Shown: positions 40,079-48,598, counted from the stretch's first letter. The stretch is DNA of 50,611 nt from Thermoplasmata archaeon (GCA_027315455.1 DAHUXZ010000017.1:1-50611); one strand, 5' to 3'. Notes: a model not told the origin generated them from the sequence alone. Numbers and translations are program-made.

Positions 40079-40504
40079 GTGCGCTTCGACCGGGCAGCCT
40101 TTTTTGCGTCGGCGCCTCCCGAGGGCGTGGTCGCTGCGCTCCGGGAGCTGCCCACCTACCTCGTGCTCGAGCCGCGGGGTGGGGTCCGCCTTCCGTTCAC
40201 GCTCGATGCGACGGCCTGCGAGCTCGAGCTGCGGCTCGAGACGGAACGGCCCGGCGCGAGCTTCATCGCGATGGTGAGCCAGCGCGACGGGACCTGGGTG
40301 CAGCGGGTGCGCCTCGCGACGAGCGCCAAGATCCTCTTCGACCCCGGGACGACCGGTGACTTCGTCCTCCAGCTGACGAACCCGACCTTCGACCCCATCG
40401 TCCTGCGGCTGCGCGGGCGTTCGCTTCCCGTGCGCCCCCCCCGGCGGACGCCGACGCATCGTCGCGCCCGCCGCTCCGCCCGGGCCCGCCCCGCGCCCGA
40501 CTGA
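40079..40504 (+). CDS. Beta-sandwich-like protein of unknown function, 141 aa
   Basis: GTG 40079 begins MRFDRAAFFASAPPEGVVAA when read as Met. Residues 25-115 alternate polar and hydrophobic strands (VLEPRGGVRLPFTLDATACE, FIAMVSQRDGTWVQRVRLAT, FVLQLTNPTFDPIVLRLRG), consistent with a small beta-sandwich, possibly GOLD-like. The last 25 residues are Arg/Pro-rich (RRTPTHRRARRSARARP). No signal peptide. It shares a promoter with the OsmC gene, so a stress link is possible (inference). Family not recognised. Confidence 0.65.
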   Translation: MRFDRAAFFASAPPEGVVAALRELPTYLVLEPRGGVRLPFTLDATACELELRLETERPGASFIAMVSQRDGTWVQRVRLATSAKILFDPGTTGDFVLQLTNPTFDPIVLRLRGRSLPVRPPRRTPTHRRARRSARARPAPD

Positions 40505-40557
40505 CGGCGGCTCGCGCCCCGGACCGTTCCCCGGCGCGGCGGGAGCCGTCTGGAGGT

Positions 40558-40565
40558 CTATATAC
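40558..40565 (+). promoter_or_regulatory. TATA box of the tryptophanase-family gene
   Basis: CTATATAC is centred 26 nt before ATG 40588; one of the clearest TATA boxes in the window. Confidence 0.65.
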
Positions 40566-40587
40566 GGGGATTCGGTCGACCCGCCGG

Positions 40588-41973
40588 ATGGGCCGCTCGT
40601 CGGACCCAGGCTCTCTGCCACTGGAACCGTTCCGCATCAAGGTCGTCGAGGCCATCGCCTGCCCGACCCGGGAGGAGCGGGAGGCCGCGCTCGCGTCCGC
40701 GGGTTTCAACCTGTTCAATCTCACGTCGGAACAGGTGTACATCGACCTTCTCACCGACTCGGGGACCTCGGCGATGAGCGATCGCCAGTGGGCGGCGCTC
40801 ATGGTCGGTGACGAGACCTACGCGGGCAGCCGCAACTTCGCCCATTTCCTCGAGGTCGTGCGCGACCTCACCGGCTTTCCCCACGTGATCCCGGCGCATC
40901 AGGGCCGGGCCGCAGAGAACCTGCTGTTCTCGACGCTCGCCCGCCCGGGGATGATCGTCCCGAACAACATGCATTTCGACACGACCCGTGCCCACGTGCT
41001 GCGGAACGGCGCGGAGGCGGTCAATCTCGCCATCCGCGAGGCCTACGACCCCGAGAGCGCCCACCCGTTCAAGGGCAACATGGACGTCGGGAAGCTCGAC
41101 GCGCTGCTGGGATCATCGGCGGGCAAGGTACCGCTCGTCATGATGACGCTCACGAACAACACCGGCGGCGGTCAACCGGTCTCCCTGTCGAACCTCCGGG
41201 CGGTCTCCGAGAGCTGCCGGCGCCACGGGGTGCCGCTCTACCTGGACATGTGCCGCTGGGCGGAGAACGCCTTCTTCGTGCGGGAACGCGAGGAGGGCCA
41301 GGCCGGCCGTTCGATACGGGAGATCGGCCGGGACCTCTTCGCGCTCGCCGACGGCGCGACGATGAGCGCGAAGAAGGACGGGCTCGTGAACATCGGTGGG
41401 TTCGTCGCGACGCGGGACGCCGCGCTCGCCGAGCGGCTCAAGGAGGCCCTGATCGTCTTCGAGGGATTCCCGACCTACGGCGGTCTCGCCCGACGCGATC
41501 TGGAGGCGATGGCCGTGGGGCTCCTCGAGGCGACGGACCTCGACTACCTCGCGCACCGGATCGCGCAGGTCCGATTCGTCGCCGAGCGGCTGGACGCCGC
41601 AGGGGTCCCGTTCCTCAAACCGGTCGGCGGTCACGGCATCTACCTCGACGTGCGCCGGTTCCTCTCCCACCTTCCGGTGGAGGACTTTCCCGGACAGGCC
41701 CTGGCGATCGAGATCTATCGCGAGGGGGGAGTGCGGAGCGTCGAGGTGGGGTCGGTCATGTTCGGGGATGGGGCGTCGCCCCACAACGGCGACTCGCCGC
41801 TCGAGCTCGTTCGTCTCGCGATCCCCCGCCGGGTCTACACGGTCTCCCACCTCGCGTACGCGGCCGATGCGGTGGTACGCGTGTACGAGCGGCGCGCGTC
41901 GATCCGGGGGGTCCGGATGACCCATGCGCCCGAGCACCTGCGCCATTTCACGGCCCGGTTCGCCCCGAAGTGA
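40588..41973 (+). CDS. Tryptophanase / tyrosine phenol-lyase family beta-eliminating lyase
   Basis: 461 residues, full family length. A PLP fold-type I enzyme splitting aromatic amino acids into pyruvate, ammonia and indole or phenol. Seen: DSGTSAMSDRQWAALMVGDE, IPAHQGRAAENLLFS, NNTGGGQPVS, LYLDMCRWAENAFF and SAKKDGLVNIGG with the Schiff-base Lys (262/263). The end matches as well (IPRRVYTVSHLAYAADAVVR, LRHFTARF). The substrate side is ambiguous: VNIGG and PRRVYT look like tyrosine phenol-lyase, while SVEVGSVMFG lacks the Arg that recognises the tyrosine ring there, which favours tryptophan. The gene is monocistronic. Confidence 0.92.
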   Translation: MGRSSDPGSLPLEPFRIKVVEAIACPTREEREAALASAGFNLFNLTSEQVYIDLLTDSGTSAMSDRQWAALMVGDETYAGSRNFAHFLEVVRDLTGFPHVIPAHQGRAAENLLFSTLARPGMIVPNNMHFDTTRAHVLRNGAEAVNLAIREAYDPESAHPFKGNMDVGKLDALLGSSAGKVPLVMMTLTNNTGGGQPVSLSNLRAVSESCRRHGVPLYLDMCRWAENAFFVREREEGQAGRSIREIGRDLFALADGATMSAKKDGLVNIGGFVATRDAALAERLKEALIVFEGFPTYGGLARRDLEAMAVGLLEATDLDYLAHRIAQVRFVAERLDAAGVPFLKPVGGHGIYLDVRRFLSHLPVEDFPGQALAIEIYREGGVRSVEVGSVMFGDGASPHNGDSPLELVRLAIPRRVYTVSHLAYAADAVVRVYERRASIRGVRMTHAPEHLRHFTARFAPK

Positions 41974-42279
41974 GACGCTGACCACGACCCCTCGACGGGG
42001 CAGCGCCCGGCATCGTGCGGGAGGAGCGGTGCCCCTCCTCCGGTACGGCGACAAAACCCTCCGCCGTGTCGAAGGAGCCCTACCGGTCGGTGCGATGCCG
42101 GTCGGTACGCTTAGCTCGCGTGAGCACGGACTCGCCGTCCCTGAGTCCGACCTCTCGGCTCCGGAAGTGACCTGCGGCTATCGGATCCCCCCGGGGCGGC
42201 CGGTCGCCGTGGTTCGCGCACCGCCGGGGGCAAGAGAGGCGGGGGAAAGGGTTGGGCCGAAGGCCGGCGTCGTGGCCCG
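41974..42279. other. Intergenic, 306 bp, no gene recognised
   Basis: Between the lyase stop and the convergent surface-protein gene no convincing coding frame is visible. The segment contains short direct repeats of CCGGTCGGT (about 42079-42105). At 42257-42244 on the minus strand it holds GCCCAACCCTTTCC after a GGCC-TTC-GGCC hairpin, a probable 3' end for the minus-strand gene. Confidence 0.5.
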
Positions 42280-43743
42280 CTACGGTCGGGCCGTTCGGTT
42301 CCGGACCTCCCGGTGCACGGCGAAGACCACGAGCATCGCGAACCCGACGATCAGCATCGCCGCGAGGCCGTATCCGCCGAGGGAGGCACCGCCCGGGTGC
42401 GGCGCCGCCGTCGGGCCGGGCGCCCGCAGTTCCGCGATCGCGGCGTCGGCCGTGGACGGAGCGACGGGGGCCGCCGCCACCGAGCCGCTCGGCTCGGGGG
42501 ACGAGACCTGCGAGTCCGGAAGTCCGCGCTGCGTCGAGTACAGCGAGCGGCTGACGGGCTGGTCCGACGCGGTCGTCGGCGCGCTCGCCGGGCTCGCCGG
42601 CACGGCGGCGGGGATCCCGGCCGCGTTGGTCGGGTCCGCCGCCGGGAGGACGAGGAGCCCATCGACCACGTAGACCGAGGCGTTGCCTCCCGACGGGACC
42701 GCGGAGATCTCGTAGTCGGTCTCGCTCGTCCCTCCAGGGAGGTAGACCGTGCGCGCGCCGATCACCGCGAAGGTGAGGTCGAGGCGATCGGTCGCGTTGG
42801 CGCTCACGGTGCCGGACTGGCCCCAGTGGGCCGAACCGTTGGCGGGGGTCGACGCCGTGAACTCGGCGGCGTAGGCGTCGGCTCCGACGAACGAGGCGTT
42901 CGTCGCGGCGGTCCAGTTCTTCCCCACGCGGAGGGGGCCTTCGACGAGCGGCAGGGCCGGCGCGAAGGTCGCCGCGAGGTCCTGGGCCACGTAGCCCCGG
43001 GCCGAGTACGATGCGGTGACGTAGCGGACGTGGAGGTCCCCGGCGGCGTCCCGAGTGAGGTTCGGCAGATCGCTCGCCGCGAGGCTGAGGTTGACGGCGC
43101 GCAGCGAGGCGATGTGCTCGTTGTCGAGCGCGAGCGAACCGTTCGGCCCCGTCGTGAGGTTGAGGAACGCCGACTCGGCATTGAGGACCCTTACCGAGGC
43201 GACCAGGCTCAGGTTCCGCGCGACCAGCGGCGGGAGGGTCGAGCTGTTGTAGACGCCGGCCGCGGGGAAGTCACCGGAGCCCGCCAGGGAGATCGCGAGC
43301 GCCCGGTACTCGGCGGCCGCGAGATGGAGCGAGAGGTTCCCGGGGGACGGCGACGTGGCGTTCACCACCACGTAGACCGCGTACTCGACCCCCAGCGACT
43401 CGCTGAGGGCGACGGCGGCCCCGGTGGTGGTGACGTTGCCGGCGGCGAGGGTCGACGCGTTGAAGCCGCCCTCGTACGTGGCGGCGTAGGAGAGGTTCGC
43501 CTCGGCCCCCCAGGCCCACTCGGCGGCCGCGGGGATCGCGGCGCCCATCGGCCGCACGATCCCCGGCGCGACCGGGGCCGCGGCCGCACCGCCCATCACT
43601 CCGGGGACGACGGCGGCGATCGCCGCGGCGAGCACGGCCGCGGCCACCATCGGCGCGAGCCGCAACGGTCGGCGCACGGGTCGGGGTCGGAGTTCGGGTC
43701 GGGTCGCTCTCGTTCGCGGGTCTCCCGCGTTCTTCGGCGGCAT
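42280..43743 (-). CDS. Exported surface protein with C-terminal membrane anchor
   Basis: 487 residues. A basic N-terminus precedes a signal segment (MVAAAVLAAAIAAVVPGVMG, 32-51). The ectodomain is Ala/Ser/Asn/Thr-rich with many NxS/T sequons (NLS, NAS, NVT, NAT, NSS, NGS). It carries a His-poor beta pattern including LPLVEGPLRVGKNWTAATNA, which parallels PLNLTVGSRWNSSS in the 25850-27271 protein. A C-terminal helix (GYGLAAMLIVGFAMLVVFAV) anchors it, with a short basic tail. ATG 43743 has GAGG about 6 nt upstream. Likely a glycosylated cell-surface protein; role unknown. Confidence 0.78.
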   Translation of the reverse strand: MPPKNAGDPRTRATRPELRPRPVRRPLRLAPMVAAAVLAAAIAAVVPGVMGGAAAAPVAPGIVRPMGAAIPAAAEWAWGAEANLSYAATYEGGFNASTLAAGNVTTTGAAVALSESLGVEYAVYVVVNATSPSPGNLSLHLAAAEYRALAISLAGSGDFPAAGVYNSSTLPPLVARNLSLVASVRVLNAESAFLNLTTGPNGSLALDNEHIASLRAVNLSLAASDLPNLTRDAAGDLHVRYVTASYSARGYVAQDLAATFAPALPLVEGPLRVGKNWTAATNASFVGADAYAAEFTASTPANGSAHWGQSGTVSANATDRLDLTFAVIGARTVYLPGGTSETDYEISAVPSGGNASVYVVDGLLVLPAADPTNAAGIPAAVPASPASAPTTASDQPVSRSLYSTQRGLPDSQVSSPEPSGSVAAAPVAPSTADAAIAELRAPGPTAAPHPGGASLGGYGLAAMLIVGFAMLVVFAVHREVRNRTARP

Positions 43744-43823
43744 GGGGTCCTCGACCCTCGAGAGGGCGGCGGGGGGCCATCTCGACCCGCGAAGGTATGG
43801 GACCGGCGATTCTTTCGGGGGGG

Positions 43824-43832
43824 TTTATGTAT
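43824..43832 (+). promoter_or_regulatory. TATA box of the 43853 gene
   Basis: TTTATGTAT is centred 25 nt before GTG 43853 and overrules longer upstream in-frame starts. Confidence 0.55.
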
Positions 43833-43852
43833 CCGGGCGCCGAGCGTCCGGC

Positions 43853-44662
43853 GTGCGGTCGCCGGCGGGGGTCGAGGACCCGATCTCGGCGACGTTCGAC
43901 CTCGCCGACCGGGTCGCCGAAATGGCGCCGGTCGTCCGCCGCCTCTACCGCTACACCGCGGCGATCCTCATCGCGTGGATCGCGATCATGGCGTTCGTGG
44001 CGCTCATCGGTCTGCGGGACCCGTGGCTCACGGTCCTCGCGATCCTCGGGCTGGTGGCCGGGGTCATCGCGCTCACCCTCCTGCGGCGCACCGACCGCTT
44101 CTTCCGGTCCTTCGTCCAGCGCCACCGGATGATCCACCTCGTGCGGGACGCGGACCCGGTCTCCCGCGTCCCCGAGGGCCGTACCCCCATCGAGCGGCTC
44201 GCGCGCTACCTGGCCCAGTCGAACGAGCGGGTCGAGCGGTGGCTCGCCGAGAACCCGGGGGCGCTGCAGTACCGCGTGACGCTGCCGGCGGGCGGACGCA
44301 CGGTGCCGTTCGACCTCGCGATCGTCCGGCCGGGGGGCGCCCTCTACCGCGCCGTCGGCACGGGCGACGGCGGCTTTGCCATCCTCGCGCGCGGCGGCCC
44401 CGAGGCCCCGACGCTCGAGGACCTGCGCCGCCTCGAGTCCGACGCGGCCGCGGCGGCGGCCCGCCTGCCGGGCCGGCTCGTCCGCGTGATCCTCTTGCGC
44501 GCCCGTCCCGTGCCGCTGCCCGAGGAGGTCTACGAGTACGCCGTCGGCCATCCGTTCGAGGTGCGACGCGGTCTGTCGGTCGGGCGGGTGGCCCTCCAGG
44601 TGATCACCGAGAACCCGGACGGGACCTACGAGTTCGTCCCGCACGTCCTCGGCGAACCGTAG
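43853..44662 (+). CDS. Membrane protein with two N-terminal helices and cytosolic domain
   Basis: 269 residues from GTG 43853. Two hydrophobic helices (AAILIAWIAIMAFVALIGLR and LTVLAILGLVAGVIALTLL) form a hairpin, followed by a basic segment (RRTDRFFRSFVQRHRM) and a 150-residue soluble alpha/beta domain (RYLAQSNERVERWLAENPGA, VPFDLAIVRPGGALYRAVGT, RLVRVILLRARPVPLPEEVY). The soluble part resembles nuclease-related or nucleotide-independent beta folds, but no family is recognised. It is convergent with the wHTH gene. Confidence 0.75.
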   Translation: MRSPAGVEDPISATFDLADRVAEMAPVVRRLYRYTAAILIAWIAIMAFVALIGLRDPWLTVLAILGLVAGVIALTLLRRTDRFFRSFVQRHRMIHLVRDADPVSRVPEGRTPIERLARYLAQSNERVERWLAENPGALQYRVTLPAGGRTVPFDLAIVRPGGALYRAVGTGDGGFAILARGGPEAPTLEDLRRLESDAAAAAARLPGRLVRVILLRARPVPLPEEVYEYAVGHPFEVRRGLSVGRVALQVITENPDGTYEFVPHVLGEP

Positions 44663-44674
44663 GCGGACGCGGGC

Positions 44675-45058
44675 TCACCGCATCCAGTCGGGCGGACGGA
44701 GGTAGCGGTAGTGCTCCGCGAGCTCCCGGGCGTACAGCTCCCGGTAGAGGCGGTGGAAGTCGCGCAGGTGCGCGACCCCCTTCATCGTGATGCGGACGTC
44801 GTAGCCGCGATCGTCGCGTCCGACGGTCGCGTACCCCTCCTCCGCGAGATGGGCGAGGACCTTCTCGGTCATGTGCGAGTTCGAGCGGATCGCATGGAGG
44901 ATCTCCTCCTTGGAGACCCGCCCCGGGGCGGACGGCAGTCGCTCGCCGGCGCGCGCGATCAGGTCGGGCCGGTTGAGGTCGAGGTCGAGCTCCGCGAAGA
45001 GCCGGGAGAGGGCGATGTAGGCGTAGATGCGGTATCCCTTGTAATGGCGTTCGGGCAC
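44675..45058 (-). CDS. Winged-helix transcriptional regulator, 127 aa
   Basis: Residues 45-100 form a winged helix: VSKEEILHAIRSNSHMTEKV, LAHLAEEGYATVGRDDRGYD and VRITMKGVAHL. This is flanked by helices (YKGYRIYAYIALSRLFAELD; RDFHRLYRELYARELAEHYR) that would dimerise, as in MarR/PadR-like archaeal regulators. The start is GTG 45058 with GGTATCGG centred about 22 nt upstream. It is divergent from the MarC gene, a natural candidate target (inference). Confidence 0.8.
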   Translation of the reverse strand: MPERHYKGYRIYAYIALSRLFAELDLDLNRPDLIARAGERLPSAPGRVSKEEILHAIRSNSHMTEKVLAHLAEEGYATVGRDDRGYDVRITMKGVAHLRDFHRLYRELYARELAEHYRYLRPPDWMR

Positions 45059-45170
45059 CGATGACCGGCGGTCCGATACCCCTCCCCCTACTTGGGCCTA
45101 GGTGCCGGGGGGCGCGCGCCGGCGGGAGCTTATACCGGGCCGGGTCTCCCCGTCGGCGGCGGGACCCCCG

Positions 45171-45809
45171 ATGAGCGACCTCGGATTCTTCCTCGCGGTG
45201 TTCGCCAGCATCTTCGCGATCGTCGACCCGATCGGGACGCTGCCGTTCTTCGTCGGCCTCACGCACGGGTTCGACGCGGTCGACCGGGCGGTGATCCTCC
45301 GCCGAGCGGTGATCGTCCTCGCCGCGGTCCTGAGCCTGTTCGCGCTGTTCGGTCGCTTTCTCTTCACCGCGTTCGGCTTCACCCTGCAGGCGTTCGAGAT
45401 CGCCGGGGGGATCCTGCTCTTCGTGGTCGCGTTCGACATGCTGCGCGGCGAGCTCACGGCGACGCGGCTCAGCCCCGCGGACCGGGACGAGGCGATCGCC
45501 CGGCGCGACGAGCTTTCCGTCGTCCCCCTCGGCATCCCGCTCCTCGCCGGCCCCGGGGCGATCTCCACGGTGATGATCTACGAGGGCACGGCCGGCGGCG
45601 ACCCGTTCGAGCTCCTCGCGACGTTCATCGCGATCGGGCTCGTCACGACGGCGACGTTCATCATCCTCCGCTACGGCCACGGCCTCTTCACCTACCTCGG
45701 CCGGGTCGGTGTCATGGCGGTCACCCGGGTGATGGGTCTCATCCTCGCCGCCGTCGGGGTCCAGTTCGTCCTGAACGGGATCGTGGGCTTCCTCGCCCAC
45801 CTCCCCTGA
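45171..45809 (+). CDS. MarC-family integral membrane protein
   Basis: 212 residues with six membrane helices. FASIFAIVDPIGTLPFFVGL, FEIAGGILLFVVAFDMLRGE, IPLLAGPGAISTVMIY and VMGLILAAVGVQFVLNGIVG are the conserved blocks of the MarC/UPF0056 family. Its transport function is not settled; older links to multiple antibiotic resistance were not confirmed. CTTATACC near 45129-45136 is a TATA box about 38 nt before ATG 45171. Confidence 0.92.
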   Translation: MSDLGFFLAVFASIFAIVDPIGTLPFFVGLTHGFDAVDRAVILRRAVIVLAAVLSLFALFGRFLFTAFGFTLQAFEIAGGILLFVVAFDMLRGELTATRLSPADRDEAIARRDELSVVPLGIPLLAGPGAISTVMIYEGTAGGDPFELLATFIAIGLVTTATFIILRYGHGLFTYLGRVGVMAVTRVMGLILAAVGVQFVLNGIVGFLAHLP

Positions 45810-45812
45810 CGC

Positions 45813-46124
45813 CTACGGCAGCGTGAATTCGAGCGCGTCGCCCTCGACCTTCACCGGGTAGACCGAGAGCGGGACGTTCGCGGGGCCCCGGACGACCGCA
45901 CCGGTGGCGAGGTCGAACTGCGAACCGTGCCACGGGCAGGCGATCCGACCCTCGACGAGCCGGCCGCGATGGAGCGGTCCTCCGACGTGGGGGCAGCCGG
46001 CGTCGCTCGCGCGCAGGGTCCCGTCGACATTGTAGAGCGCGAGCGCCCGTCCGGCGACCTCGAGGCGGATGGCCCGGCCCGGCTCGGGCAGGACCACGCC
46101 CTCGACCCGGACGGTGCGCACCAC
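45813..46124 (-). CDS. Rieske [2Fe-2S] ferredoxin-like protein
   Basis: 103 residues, the size of stand-alone Rieske ferredoxins. Cluster ligands are C44 and H46 (AGCPHVGGPL) and C63 and H66 (ACPWHGSQF). The surrounding strands fit (GRALALYNVDGTLRASDAGC, DLATGAVVRGP). It would carry electrons to an oxygenase or reductase in the cytosol; no such partner is adjacent. GGAGGG lies 6 nt before GTG 46124. A second GTG follows immediately. Confidence 0.92.
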   Translation of the reverse strand: MVRTVRVEGVVLPEPGRAIRLEVAGRALALYNVDGTLRASDAGCPHVGGPLHRGRLVEGRIACPWHGSQFDLATGAVVRGPANVPLSVYPVKVEGDALEFTLP

Positions 46125-46147
46125 GATGCCCTCCGTGGGGGGACCGG

Positions 46148-46825
46148 TCAGCGCTTCTTAGCCGTGGCGCGCCGGCGCGCGCCCGAACGGGGCCGGGCCG
46201 TGGACGTCCGGGCGGCCCGGGCCCGCGGGGGGGCCGCCGGGGCCCGCGTAAGCCGGATCGCGAGGACCGCGCTCGACGGGGTGCGCGGGTTGCGCGCCGC
46301 CGACCAGACCTTCTCGCCGGCGCGGACGGCGACGGGAAGGTCGTTCTCCGCCGGGGGGAAGCCGCACTCGAAGGCGTCGGTGTAGGCGCAGTACGGGTTG
46401 AACGCCCGGTTGAAGTCGAGGTCGTAGACGTCCTCCTCGTTGAGGTCGAGCGTGAGGTAGCGGCCGGGGCCGTAGGTGTCGCGCCCGCTCGTCAGGTCGC
46501 GGAACGGGACGAAGACCGAGCCCCCGACGCCGGCTCCCGCGTGATAGACGCGCAGCCGCATCGGGCGACCCCGGAGCTCGAAGCTCAGGTCGCCGATGTG
46601 CCGCATCTCGGCCTGCCCGTCCCGGTTGGTCCGGAGGTACGCCTCCTCGGGTTCGGGCCGACGCTCGAGTCGGGCGACGACCCGGAACTCCTTCGAGAAG
46701 GGGAAGTAGCGCAGCCCCGCGAAGCCGTAGACGCGCTCCGCGACGAACGGCGACTCCGGGTGGTGGGCCATGAACTCGTCCTTCATGCGCCGCTCCGTCT
46801 CGACCTCGCGCTGGTAGTCGTCCAC
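46148..46825 (-). CDS. DUF1684-family protein with basic tail
   Basis: 225 residues from GTG 46825. The DUF1684 core is clear: RRMKDEFMAHHPESPF, GLRYFPFSKEFRVVARLE, LFVPFRDLTSGRDTYG-type strand (here VFVPFRDLTSGRDTYGPGRY) and NRAFNPYCAYTDAFECGFPP followed by AENDLPVAVRAGE. The function of the family is unknown. The last 40 residues are Arg/Ala/Pro-rich (RARAARTSTARPRSGARRRA), an extension not expected for the family. The gene sits 23 bp upstream of the Rieske gene on the same strand. Confidence 0.85.
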   Translation of the reverse strand: MDDYQREVETERRMKDEFMAHHPESPFVAERVYGFAGLRYFPFSKEFRVVARLERRPEPEEAYLRTNRDGQAEMRHIGDLSFELRGRPMRLRVYHAGAGVGGSVFVPFRDLTSGRDTYGPGRYLTLDLNEEDVYDLDFNRAFNPYCAYTDAFECGFPPAENDLPVAVRAGEKVWSAARNPRTPSSAVLAIRLTRAPAAPPRARAARTSTARPRSGARRRATAKKR

Positions 46826-46859
46826 GACGCCGCCCCGTCGGGCCGGACCACCGGCGGCC

Positions 46860-47840
46860 TTAACGTCTCGGCCCGGTGCCGAACCGCAACAGGTCGGCCG
46901 GCAGAACGACGGAGACGACGTGGTTCGGCGCGTCGACGGCCTCCGAGATACGGAGATTGCCGGCGAGGCTCGCGAGGAGATAGGCCTCCTCCGGGCGGAA
47001 CCCGTAGTCCGCGAGCAGCCCGAGGAGGTTCTCCACGGCCTCGCGGGCGGCGGTCAGCAGGTCGGGGCCGACCCCCGAGGCGGCCACGCAGGGGCCGCTG
47101 GCGGTGCGCTCCGGCCCTTCGAACCGGGGTCCGGGGATGTGCTCGCCGGGCCGAACCTCGAGGTGCAGGAGCGCGGTCGCGCTCGTCTCGATCCCCGTGC
47201 CCGATACCTCCCCGTCCCCCTGGGCCGCGTGCGGGTCCCCGACGGAGAGCAGCGCGCCCGGGCGCTGGACCGGGAGGAGCACCGTCCCGCCGACGCCGTG
47301 GAGGCGGTTGTCGAGGTTTCCCCCGAACGGTTGCGGCGGAACCATCCCGAGCTCGCCCTCGGGCGGCGCGACGCCGACCCAGCCGAGCATCGGACGCACC
47401 GGGATCTCGACCGGTCGAAGAAAGCCGTACGTCGGCCGCGCCCAGCCGTCGAGGATCTCCCAGCGGACCAGGTCGTCCGCGAAGCGGCCCTGGAGAAGGC
47501 CGAAGTTTCGGAAGATCCCCGACCATCCCCACGTGCCCGGCGTCAGCGCCCGGATCGAGACGGCAAGGGTATCGCCGGGCCGGGCCCCCCGGACCGCGAT
47601 CGGGCCGACGGCGGCGTCGACCCGGGAGAGGTCCATCCGGGCAAGGTCGTCCCGCGTCGCGCGTTCGGTGAGCTGGAACGTCGACGAGTCCGGGATGCGG
47701 ACCTCGACGAGCGCCCCGGACTCGACCTCCAGCACGGGGGGGCGCTCGGCGGTCCAGCGGTCGTGGAGGTTCGCCGGAGCGAACCCGTCGAGCACGATCG
47801 GCACCCCCGCACCGGCGGGACGGCCACCTCCGAGCGTCAC
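46860..47840 (-). CDS. Acetamidase/formamidase family hydrolase
   Basis: 326 residues. FmdA/AmdA blocks: PANLHDRWTAERPPVLEVES, GPIAVRGARPGDTLAVSIR, WGWSGIFRNFGLL, GGNLDNRLHGVGGTVLLPV and LLSVGDPHAAQGDGEVSGTG. These enzymes hydrolyse formamide or short amides to ammonia. GTG 47840 overlaps the stop of the AlaX gene (GTGA), so both come from one transcript and are translationally coupled. Confidence 0.92.
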   Translation of the reverse strand: MTLGGGRPAGAGVPIVLDGFAPANLHDRWTAERPPVLEVESGALVEVRIPDSSTFQLTERATRDDLARMDLSRVDAAVGPIAVRGARPGDTLAVSIRALTPGTWGWSGIFRNFGLLQGRFADDLVRWEILDGWARPTYGFLRPVEIPVRPMLGWVGVAPPEGELGMVPPQPFGGNLDNRLHGVGGTVLLPVQRPGALLSVGDPHAAQGDGEVSGTGIETSATALLHLEVRPGEHIPGPRFEGPERTASGPCVAASGVGPDLLTAAREAVENLLGLLADYGFRPEEAYLLASLAGNLRISEAVDAPNHVVSVVLPADLLRFGTGPRR

Positions 47841-48574
47841 GGGGTCGGCTCGGGACGCGGCGGGCCGAGGGAGATGTAGAGCCGCTTGTTGCGCGCGCCC
47901 TTGTTCTCGATGCGGTCGAGGCGGACCTCGCCGACCTCCCGGGTGTTGCGGACGTGCGTGCCGCCGTCGGCCTGGACGTCGAACCCCTCGATGTCGATCA
48001 GCCGCACCTCGGTCACGTCGGGCATCAGCGTCGCCGCGACGCGGACCAAGGTGGGGTCTCGCTCGGCCTGCGCCCGGGGGAGGAAGCGGACCGCCACCGG
48101 GCGCGCCTCTTTTACGACCCGGTTCATCTCGCCGATGAGCTCGTCGGCCAGCGGGCGTCCGAACTCCGGCAGGGAGAAGTCCATCCGGGCGCGGCCATCG
48201 TAGATCTGCCCGCCGGTGATGCCCGTGCGCCAGCGCCGATAGACGACCCCGCTCAGGATGTGCAGCGCGGTGTGGTAGCGCATGTTCGAGTAGCGCCGGT
48301 CCCAGTCGAGCCGGCCCCGCACGGCGGTCCCGGCGGCCGGCGTCGGGGCGGAGCCGCCGAGACGGTGGAGGATCCCGGCGTCGGACTTCTCCACCGCCTC
48401 GACCGGCCAGGCCGTCCCGTCGGGCCCGACCAGGCTCCCGGTGTCCGATGGTTGGCCGCCCCCGGCGGGATAGAAGATCGTCCGGTCGAGGACCGCGAGG
48501 CCGTCGGAACTCGACCGGACGACCGAGTCGAGCTCGGTGCGGTAGGCCTCCAGGAGGTAGACACCCTCGGTCAC
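47837..48574 (-). CDS. alaX: Alanyl-tRNA editing protein AlaX
   Basis: 245 residues, the medium AlaX form. It removes serine or glycine wrongly attached to tRNA-Ala. The N-terminal beta barrel has RTIFYPAGGGQPSDTGSL; the editing site has RYHTALHILSGV (H101, H105) and FDVQADGGTHVRNTREVGE (H207). The position normally holding the zinc-binding Cys just before GGTH is Asp203. GTG 48574 has GGTTAAGG centred 26 nt upstream, so it is leaderless. The downstream formamidase overlaps by 4 bp. Confidence 0.92.
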   Translation of the reverse strand: MTEGVYLLEAYRTELDSVVRSSSDGLAVLDRTIFYPAGGGQPSDTGSLVGPDGTAWPVEAVEKSDAGILHRLGGSAPTPAAGTAVRGRLDWDRRYSNMRYHTALHILSGVVYRRWRTGITGGQIYDGRARMDFSLPEFGRPLADELIGEMNRVVKEARPVAVRFLPRAQAERDPTLVRVAATLMPDVTEVRLIDIEGFDVQADGGTHVRNTREVGEVRLDRIENKGARNKRLYISLGPPRPEPTP

Positions 48575-48598
48575 GGGCGGACCGTACGGCCGGCGCCC

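Noticed and set aside
42079-42105. CRISPR-like short repeats in the intergenic region
   Set aside because: Only two or three copies of a 9-nt motif at irregular spacing; no array, no cas genes.
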